Notes under the pieces: generated by a model | Database searches by the model: none | What the model saw: the letters and a program-made list of their open reading frames with translations, nothing else | Told to the model about the DNA's origin: nothing | Translations under genes and position numbers: made by a program | Shown: positions 14,187 through 19,471 of the stretch, piece by piece | Layout of the letters: each line of letters opens with the position of its first letter | Numbering within the stretch: the stretch's first letter is position 1 | From: an uncultured Christensenella sp. | GTDB lineage: Bacteria > Bacillota > Clostridia > Christensenellales > UBA1242 | Reading direction: 5' to 3' | NCBI GenBank assembly: GCA_910584815.1 | Contig: CAJUBT010000016.1 | Span: 1 to 19,471 of the forward strand | Length of the DNA: 19,471 nucleotides

Positions 14187-15068
14187 ATGATATGTTCAAT
14201 TTGCCCAAGAAAATGCAATGTAGATTTAAACAATAAAAGTGGTTTTTGTGGAAAACTTGGTGAAGAAGTTAAAGTGGCTAAAGTGATGCGACATAATTGG
14301 GAAGAACCTATTATTAGTGGAAAAAAGGGTAGTGGGGCAATATTTTTTTCGTTTTGTAATTTAAAGTGTGTTTACTGTCAGAACTTTAAAATTTCTCATT
14401 TGGGAGAAGGTAAAAAAATATCGGTTATGGAACTTGCGAATATATTTAAAAAGTTAGAGGATAGTAATGTAGAAAATATTAATCTTGTAACCCCAACTCA
14501 TTTTACAACACAAATTATAGATGCTTTAAAACTTTATAAACCTAAGGTTCCAATTGTTTGGAATACAAGCGGATATGAAGATATTAATACTTTAGAAATG
14601 TTAAAAGGCTATGTAGACATTTTTTTATTTGATTTTAAATATTTCAGCAATGAAAAAGCCAAACTATATTCAAATGCCCCAAACTATTTTAATGTGTGTT
14701 TTAATGCTTTAAAAAAAGCAAGGGAAATTGTTCCAGAAGATAAAATTGAAAATGGAATAATGAAAACAGGAATTATAGTAAGGCATTTAGTTTTGCCAAA
14801 TAATTATAACGATAGCATAAACATTTTTGATGCATTATTTAACAATTTTGGTAATGAAATGTTTGTTAGCGTTATGAGCCAATTTACACCATTTTATAAG
14901 GCACTTGAAATTAAAGAACTTAACACAAAATTAAAACCATTAGAATATAAAAAAGTGCTTAGCCATATTAAAAAATTGGGTTTTAAAAATGGGTTTATAC
15001 AAGAACTATCTAGCGCAAGTTGCAACTATACACCTAATTTTACGGAAAGTAGTTTTTATGAATTGTAG
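14187..15068 (+). CDS. PflX-like radical SAM protein (pyruvate formate-lyase activase-related)
   Basis: A 293-residue protein. The radical SAM motif CxxxCxxC is Cys57, Cys61, Cys64 (FCNLKCVYCQN), binding a [4Fe-4S] cluster that cleaves AdoMet. Ahead of it is a second cysteine set, Cys3, Cys6, Cys10 and Cys21 (CSICPRKC ... GFCG), typical of the PflX/COG1313 group rather than true PflA. Later family features include NLVTPTHFT, VWNTSGYE, DIFLFDFKYF and IIVRHLVLPNN. The group is annotated as 'radical SAM protein' or 'PFL-activating enzyme homolog'; the target is not established, and no glycyl-radical enzyme gene is in the window. The ribosome site AAGGAA lies about 10 bases before ATG. It seems to be a single-gene unit. 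Confidence 0.9.
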   Translation: MICSICPRKCNVDLNNKSGFCGKLGEEVKVAKVMRHNWEEPIISGKKGSGAIFFSFCNLKCVYCQNFKISHLGEGKKISVMELANIFKKLEDSNVENINLVTPTHFTTQIIDALKLYKPKVPIVWNTSGYEDINTLEMLKGYVDIFLFDFKYFSNEKAKLYSNAPNYFNVCFNALKKAREIVPEDKIENGIMKTGIIVRHLVLPNNYNDSINIFDALFNNFGNEMFVSVMSQFTPFYKALEIKELNTKLKPLEYKKVLSHIKKLGFKNGFIQELSSASCNYTPNFTESSFYEL

Positions 15069-15409
15069 TTTTAATGGTATAAAACTTTTTATTTAATTTA
15101 AAAACTTATTGTTTATTTTCTTTAGTAGAGTATATAAATTTAGGTTTTAATGGTTGTGTTTAGAGTAACTAAATAATTAAAGTTAAAACCATAATAATAC
15201 TAAAAAATTTTGCTAAATTTAAAATAAAAAAATATTATATTTAATAATTTAATTATTCAATATCAATATAAGAAAATATATTATAATTTTAATTTGGTTA
15301 AATTGCCTAAATTTATTTTTAATATTGACATAAATTTGTGCGTGTGTTAAAATTTTACTAACATAAGGTAATATGTAACCAGTTTATAATTTTTGGGGGA
15401 AATGGAAAT
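15069..15409. other. Intergenic region before the coiled-coil gene
   Basis: 341 bases, very AT-rich. Apart from the strong promoter at 15325-15353 and the GGGGGA ribosome site (15395-15400) I see nothing; no clear terminator follows the radical SAM gene. Confidence 0.5.
15325..15353 (+). promoter_or_regulatory. Strong sigma-A promoter for the coiled-coil gene
   Basis: A perfect TTGACA (15325-15330), 17-base spacer, TAAAAT (15348-15353) and an extended -10 TG at 15345-15346. The predicted start is near 15360, leaving about 50 bases to the ATG, with GGGGGA as ribosome site. It is the best promoter in the window. Confidence 0.8.
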
Positions 15410-18142
15410 ATGTTACAAACTTTTTTAAATGTTTTGTGTATTATTGGTATTGTTTTTCTTGCCACTTTTGTAATTGTTTTTTTGTCAGATTTATTTATTT
15501 CACTTGTAGATAGCACTAACGGCATATTTTTTAGGAGAGGTCAAGTTAACGATAATAAATCTAGCAAGAAAAAACGCTATAACGATGATGATGAAGATGA
15601 AGACAATGGAAAACAAAAAAGACCTGTTTTGTTAAATGGACCACAAGAGGAAGAAAGCAAAACTAAAAAGTTAAAGAAAGAAGAAAGAGAACAATTAACC
15701 TACGATGAAAACAGACAGAAAGAAGAAAAACAAACTTATAACGATAATCAAGCAAGAGATGTAGATTATAATGAAGCAAGTAGAGAAGAAGTTCTTGCAA
15801 GACAGAATGCTAACAGGCAAAATCTTGTAAATCAAAGGCAACAACAAGCAATTGTAACCCCTCCTCCTCAACAAGTACAACAAAGACCTCAACCACAGCC
15901 ACAACCTGTGGTTCAACAAAAGCCAAAAGAACCTGAAGAAGATATAGATAAAATTATTCTTGAAGTTTCAAAACAAACTTTGGCAGAAATGAACAAAAAT
16001 CAAGGAACTGTTAAAAACAGCCAAGAAACTCAAAGAGCACAACAAGATGCACAAAGGGCTCAGCAAGATGCTTTAAGGGCAAAACAAGAAGCACAAAGAG
16101 CAGAAGCAGAAAAGAATGCTCTTGCAAGGCGTCAACAAGAATATGAAAGAGAAATTGAAAGCAAAAAACGCCAATATGAAAGAGAAATAGATGATAAGCA
16201 AAGAGCTTATGAAAAAGAAATAGATAATAAACAGCGTGCTTACGAAAAAGAAATTGAAGATAAACAACGCGTACACGATAGAGAATTGCAAGACAGACAA
16301 AGAGCTTATGAAAGAGAAATTGCAAACAAACAAAGAGAATATGACCGCCTACTTCAAGACCAAAAAGATTTAGAGGAACGACTAGAAAGAAAGGAAGGCG
16401 AGTTTGATGAAAAACTAGAAAGAGAACTAGAACAAAAACAAAGAGAACTAGATAGACAACTTGCCGCAAAACAAAGAGAAATTGATGACAAACAAAAAGA
16501 ACTTGAAGAACAACTTGAAGAATTCCAAAAAGAATACGATGAACAATTAGAAGCAAGAGAAAAAGAATATAATGACCAACTTGAAGCAAGACAGAAAGAG
16601 TATGATGAACAATTAAAGGCAAGGCAAAAAGAATACGATGACCAACTTGCTGCCCGCCAAAAAGAATATGATGAACAACTTGCTCAAAGAAAACAGGAAC
16701 TTGAAGAACAATTTGAAGCCCGCCAAAGAGCATATGATGAGCAACTTGCAAATAAAGCAAAAGAATATGATGAACAATTATCTGCTCGCCAAAAAGAATA
16801 TGAAGAGCAAGTTGAAGCAAGAGAAAGAGAGTTTGAAGAACAAGCTGAGGCTCGCCAAAAAGAGTATAACGAACAATTAGAGGCAAGAGAAAAAGAATAT
16901 AACGAGCAACTAGAAAATCAGGCAAAAGAATATGATGAACAGTTAGAAGCAAGAAAGAAAGAATATGATGAACAATTACAGGCAAGAAAGCAAGAGTATG
17001 ATGACAATCAAAGAGAACTTAACGAATTCTTTGCTGAACGCCAAAAAGAATATGAAGATGAACTTGCTGAAAAACAAAGAGAACTAGATGAAATGCAAAA
17101 AGAGCTTGATAATAAAGTTTTAAGCAGAGAACAAGAATACAATGAAGAACTTGCTGAAAAACAAAGAGAAATTGATGCAAAACAAAAAGAACTTGATGAA
17201 CAACTAGCAACACGCCAAAAAGAACTTGATGACCAGCTAGCAAAAAAACAACAAGAATTGGATGACCAACTTGCAGCAAGACAGAAAGAACTTGATGAGC
17301 AACTTGAAAGAAGACAACAAGAACTTGAAGATAAACTTGTTGCTAGACAGAAAGAGTTAGACCAAAAATATAACGAACGCGAACAAGAATTAAGCGAACA
17401 ATATTACAACAGACAAGCAGATGTTAACGAGAAATTAATAGAAAGACAAACTGAATTAAAAGACCAAATAGAAGTGTTACAAAATCAAATTAGAACCGAT
17501 AAAGACACTATTAAGGAACTTGAAATTCAACTTGCAAGCGAAACTCGTGAAAAGAGTCAATTAGAAAACAGAGTTAAAGTTGTTAAAGTAAGCATTTCTA
17601 AGAAAGAAGAACTTGAAGATAGACTTGAAGTTTTGAAACAAAGATTAAAAGAAAACGAAAAAGAACTTTCTGCAAACTATCGTGAATATGCTCCGTTAAG
17701 AAGAGTTAATATGACCCTTGAAAACGACAAAAAGAAATTAAGAAGAAGAGAAGCTATTGTAGCAAAACAAAAAGTTGTTTTATATGGTGTTAATAACTAT
17801 GTTGATATAGATGAAGAAAGAGCCAAAAAACTATCAGAAGAATTAGACTTACTTGAAGGCTTAAGATTATCTGTTCAACACTGTGAAGAAGTTATGCAAA
17901 AAAATAAGGATAGATATCCTATTTTAGAAAGAGCAAACAACTTCTTAAGCAAAAATAAAGCTCAACTTGAAGAAGATATAGCAAACATTGAAGCTCAACT
18001 TAAAGAAATTGAAGAAAACGGAAATTATGAAAGAGTAGTTTCAGTTCAAGAAACAACAAAAACTTCTATAGAAAATAACGAAACAAGTTCAACTGTTAGA
18101 GGAAATAAAAGTTCTTCAACTAGCACAACTACTAACAAGTAA
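15410..18142 (+). CDS. Membrane-anchored long hendecad-repeat coiled-coil protein
   Basis: A 910-residue protein I do not recognise. Residues about 7-33 form one hydrophobic helix (IIGIVFLATFVIVFLSDLF). Arg43-Arg44 and KKKR (53-56) follow, so the positive-inside rule puts the rest in the cytoplasm. Residues 45-240 look disordered: an acidic run at 59-65, a P/Q-rich part at about 147-175, then A/Q/R helix. From about 240 to 689 the chain is near-exact 11-residue repeats of the form RQKEYDEQLEA, about 40 units, interrupted by single 7-residue units (KQREIDD 354-360, KQRELDE 555-561, KQREIDA 584-590). Eleven-residue periodicity (three turns) means a nearly straight coiled coil, or possibly a charged single alpha-helix. 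Residues 690-880 are less regular helix; the tail is Ser/Thr/Asn-rich. Topology resembles EzrA-type scaffolds, but no homology is claimed; a role in cell shape or division is a guess. Confidence 0.9.
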   Translation: MLQTFLNVLCIIGIVFLATFVIVFLSDLFISLVDSTNGIFFRRGQVNDNKSSKKKRYNDDDEDEDNGKQKRPVLLNGPQEEESKTKKLKKEEREQLTYDENRQKEEKQTYNDNQARDVDYNEASREEVLARQNANRQNLVNQRQQQAIVTPPPQQVQQRPQPQPQPVVQQKPKEPEEDIDKIILEVSKQTLAEMNKNQGTVKNSQETQRAQQDAQRAQQDALRAKQEAQRAEAEKNALARRQQEYEREIESKKRQYEREIDDKQRAYEKEIDNKQRAYEKEIEDKQRVHDRELQDRQRAYEREIANKQREYDRLLQDQKDLEERLERKEGEFDEKLERELEQKQRELDRQLAAKQREIDDKQKELEEQLEEFQKEYDEQLEAREKEYNDQLEARQKEYDEQLKARQKEYDDQLAARQKEYDEQLAQRKQELEEQFEARQRAYDEQLANKAKEYDEQLSARQKEYEEQVEAREREFEEQAEARQKEYNEQLEAREKEYNEQLENQAKEYDEQLEARKKEYDEQLQARKQEYDDNQRELNEFFAERQKEYEDELAEKQRELDEMQKELDNKVLSREQEYNEELAEKQREIDAKQKELDEQLATRQKELDDQLAKKQQELDDQLAARQKELDEQLERRQQELEDKLVARQKELDQKYNEREQELSEQYYNRQADVNEKLIERQTELKDQIEVLQNQIRTDKDTIKELEIQLASETREKSQLENRVKVVKVSISKKEELEDRLEVLKQRLKENEKELSANYREYAPLRRVNMTLENDKKKLRRREAIVAKQKVVLYGVNNYVDIDEERAKKLSEELDLLEGLRLSVQHCEEVMQKNKDRYPILERANNFLSKNKAQLEEDIANIEAQLKEIEENGNYERVVSVQETTKTSIENNETSSTVRGNKSSSTSTTTNK
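16139..17476 (+). repeat. Tandem 33-base (11-codon) coding repeats
   Basis: About 40 in-frame copies encoding (R/K)QKE(Y/L)DEQLxA. Neighbouring copies differ mainly at synonymous positions (TAT/TAC, CTT/TTA, CGC/AGA/AGG), so the protein pattern has been kept while the DNA diverged. Several units are 21 bases instead of 33. The composition leaves long stop-free frames on the opposite strand, which are artefacts. Confidence 0.85.
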
Positions 18143-18151
18143 TTAAAATTT

Positions 18152-18186
18152 AAAAAGATTGATAAAATTAATTGTCAATCTTTTTT
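18152..18186 (+). terminator. Terminator of the coiled-coil gene
   Basis: AAAAAGATTGA (18152-18162) pairs with TCAATCTTTTT (18175-18185), 12-base loop, T-run 18181-18186. It begins 10 bases after the stop codon. Confidence 0.85.
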
Positions 18187-18337
18187 AAACAAATAAAATC
18201 ATATTAAGTTATTATAGAAAAACAAATAGTTTAAATTTGCTAATGAAAAACACTTATTGTAAAAAACTTTAAAAAGAGATTTATAAAAATTGCTAAAATA
18301 TATATTTATAAAAAATTAGCAGAAAATATATATTGCG

Positions 18338-18346
18338 TGATATAAT
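18338..18346 (+). promoter_or_regulatory. Extended -10 promoter for the patatin gene
   Basis: TGATATAAT: a perfect TATAAT (18341-18346) with the extended -10 TG at 18338-18339. The -35 region is poor, as tolerated by extended -10 promoters. Predicted start is near 18353. Confidence 0.5.
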
Positions 18347-18357
18347 ACTTTATGTTG

Positions 18358-18388
18358 GTTACCTTTTACAATTATAGTAAAAGTTAAC
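18358..18388 (+). repeat. Leader hairpin near the predicted patatin transcript start
   Basis: GTTACCTTTTAC (18358-18369) and GTAAAAGTTAAC (18377-18388): 12-bp stem with one mismatch, loop AATTATA. It would lie at the very 5' end of the transcript, where it could stabilise the mRNA or act as an operator. Confidence 0.4.
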
Positions 18389-18510
18389 TATAAAACAAAC
18401 AAAATAAAATTAAAATTGTTGTAATGGTTCCTATAAAATTAAAATAAACCTTTTCAATTTTAAAATTATTTGTTTATATTGTTTTTTTTTAATGGTAGAG
18501 AGTAAAAAGT

Positions 18511-19389
18511 ATGAATATAGGATTTTTTAAACCAAAGAATGCTTTGCCAGAACAAAATAAAAGTGTTAAGGTTGGTTTAGCACTTGGTGGAGGGGCAAGT
18601 AGAGGCATTGCCCACATAGGCGCAATAAGAGCATTTGAAGAAAATAATATTAATTTTGATTTTGTTGCAGGCACAAGTGCAGGTTCTCTTGTGGGGGCAT
18701 TGTATGCTGCTGGTAAAACAGCAAATCAAATGTTAAAAATTGCAAAAGCAATAAAACTTAAAGATATTAAAACTGGTAAACTTTTTATGCCATCTAAAAC
18801 AGAAGGCGTGCAAGAATTTATTAAAGAAGTTATGGGCGAGAATGCTCGTGTGGAAAACCTTAAAAAACCTCTTGCTGTAGTTGCGGTAGATTTAATTTCT
18901 GGTAATGAGGTTATAATAACTAAAGGCGACCTTTCTAAAGCGTGCGCAGGCAGTTGTGCAATACCAGGTGTTTTTGTTCCAGTAACTTTTGGTTCTATGC
19001 ATTTAATAGATGGTGGAATGCAAAATAACATACCTTCCGATGTCCCACGATATTTTGGGTGTGATTATGTTATTGCAATAGATGTTAATTCCACTCGTGG
19101 TGGCGGAACAACTTCAATTAAAGTTTTGGATGTTTTAAAAGCAACAATTGGCATTATGGGTAAAAGCAATTGTATTAAAGGCTATTCAGATGCAGATATT
19201 GTTATACAACCTAAAATGGCAAAATATAGTGCTAAAAAATTGGATGAAATTGATGAAATGTACGCTGAAGGATACAAGGCAGCATTAGAGAAAATACCTG
19301 CTATACTTGAAATTATATCTAAAAAACCAAAGTCTGCTTATAAAAAGAAATATAAAGAAAGAGAAAATCAAAAACCACTTATAGTTTAA
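18511..19389 (+). CDS. Patatin-like phospholipase family protein (RssA/YchK-like)
   Basis: A 292-residue serine hydrolase of the patatin family. The glycine-rich oxyanion loop GGGASRG is at residues 26-32, the nucleophile motif GTSAG at 54-58 with Ser56, and the second dyad member Asp167 in DGGMQ. So the Ser-Asp dyad is intact and the enzyme may cleave acyl esters of phospholipids or related lipids. Length and layout fit the bacterial RssA/YchK group, whose physiological substrate is generally unknown. There is no signal peptide: the N-terminus is MNIGFFKPKN, then the domain, so it is likely cytoplasmic or membrane-peripheral. The C-terminal 25 residues are very basic (KKPKSAYKKKYKERENQK) and may bind membranes or nucleic acid. 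The ribosome site is weak (GAGAG about 10 bases upstream). Confidence 0.92.
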   Translation: MNIGFFKPKNALPEQNKSVKVGLALGGGASRGIAHIGAIRAFEENNINFDFVAGTSAGSLVGALYAAGKTANQMLKIAKAIKLKDIKTGKLFMPSKTEGVQEFIKEVMGENARVENLKKPLAVVAVDLISGNEVIITKGDLSKACAGSCAIPGVFVPVTFGSMHLIDGGMQNNIPSDVPRYFGCDYVIAIDVNSTRGGGTTSIKVLDVLKATIGIMGKSNCIKGYSDADIVIQPKMAKYSAKKLDEIDEMYAEGYKAALEKIPAILEIISKKPKSAYKKKYKERENQKPLIV

Positions 19390-19394
19390 TAAAT

Positions 19395-19467
19395 AAAGTC
19401 CTCAAAAACTCTTTTTAATTTACATTTGTTTTTATTAAAATTTTAAAGAGTTGTTGAGGACTTTTTT
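19395..19467 (+). terminator. Long-stem terminator of the patatin gene
   Basis: Arms 19395-19414 and 19445-19464 are complementary over 20 bp with a single A-G mismatch (core AAGTCCTCAA / TTGAGGACTT), 30-base loop, T-run 19462-19467. It begins 6 bases after the stop. The stem is unusually long, so the element could also be read from the other side by a convergent gene outside the window. Confidence 0.85.
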
Positions 19468-19471
19468 ATAT

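Larger units (their letters stand above)
18187..18510. other. Intergenic region and leader before the patatin gene
   Basis: About 320 bases. It contains an extended -10 promoter (18338-18346) and a leader of about 155 bases with a hairpin (18358-18388). Otherwise AT-rich; no gene or recognised riboswitch. Confidence 0.5.

Noticed and set aside
16638..16880. 80-residue plus-strand frame within the hendecad array
   Set aside because: A frame-shifted shadow of the 33-base repeats with no independent ribosome site.
16011..16985. Long minus-strand open frame, and others at 15695-15919, 16073-16333 and 17019-17279, inside the coiled-coil gene
   Set aside because: They are antisense to a Lys/Glu/Gln-rich repeat gene whose codons rarely give stops on the opposite strand. 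The products are absurd Leu/Phe/His strings, with no ribosome sites.
1..19471. Avoidance of GATC as evidence of a second restriction system
   Set aside because: Only two GATC were seen (about 9326 and 13356), but ATC and GAT followed by C are scarce anyway at this GC content, and no GATC-specific enzyme is in the window.
1..19471. CRISPR array, tRNA, rRNA, insertion sequence or prophage genes
   Set aside because: No regularly spaced identical repeats outside the coding coiled-coil array, no tRNA cloverleaf or TTCGANTC arm, and no transposase or integrase motif were seen.

Overview
The window looks like chromosomal DNA from a very AT-rich member of the Bacillota (Firmicutes), probably an uncultivated, host-associated clostridial or mollicute-like lineage. 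Pointers are the very low GC, AGGAGG-type ribosome binding sites, sigma-A-type promoters (often extended -10), Clostridia-type housekeeping proteins (Fhs, a DUF3781-like protein, a PflX-like radical SAM protein) and a tiny 'TDPQGSYTG...EKPVQDADDL' protein that I remember from related genomes. No alignment could be run, so the lineage is inference. The standard code fits: TGG encodes Trp and nearly all stops are TAA or TAG.

Layout. 1-173: tail of an unrecognised gene. 288-2320: plus-strand genes for a Nudix hydrolase and a GNAT acetyltransferase (paired), then RdgB/HAM1 house-cleaning pyrophosphatase and a DUF3781-like small protein, ending at a bidirectional terminator. 2541-6873: minus-strand amino-sugar block with glmU-like acetyltransferase, glmM and glmS; these take fructose-6-P to GlcN-6-P, GlcN-1-P and GlcNAc-1-P for the cell wall. 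The GlmU homologue has only the acetyltransferase beta-helix; the uridyltransferase half is absent here. 7298-8950: fhs (formate-THF ligase) with a good promoter and a 5' leader of about 200 nt.

9312-12194: a type II restriction-modification system. A D12-class adenine methyltransferase converges on a two-gene operon: an HNH nuclease resembling NlaIII/IceA1, and a larger protein with a PUA/EVE-like N-terminus and a PD-(D/E)XK-like C-terminus. NlaIII/IceA1 enzymes cut CATG. In a by-eye scan of all 19.5 kb I found a single CATG (10611-10614, inside the second nuclease gene), while CATC and GATG occur dozens of times. This independently supports CATG specificity and long residence of the system.

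12195-14186: a gene-poor, AT-rich stretch with two small minus-strand genes (a 34-aa conserved-looking protein and a 56-aa zinc-ribbon protein), each followed by a hairpin terminator. 14187-15068: PflX-like radical SAM protein. 15410-18142: a 910-aa membrane-anchored protein with about 450 residues of nearly perfect 11-residue (hendecad) repeats, driven by the best promoter in the window; this and the restriction system are the most interesting parts. 18511-19389: patatin-like phospholipase, ending in a long hairpin terminator at the window edge.
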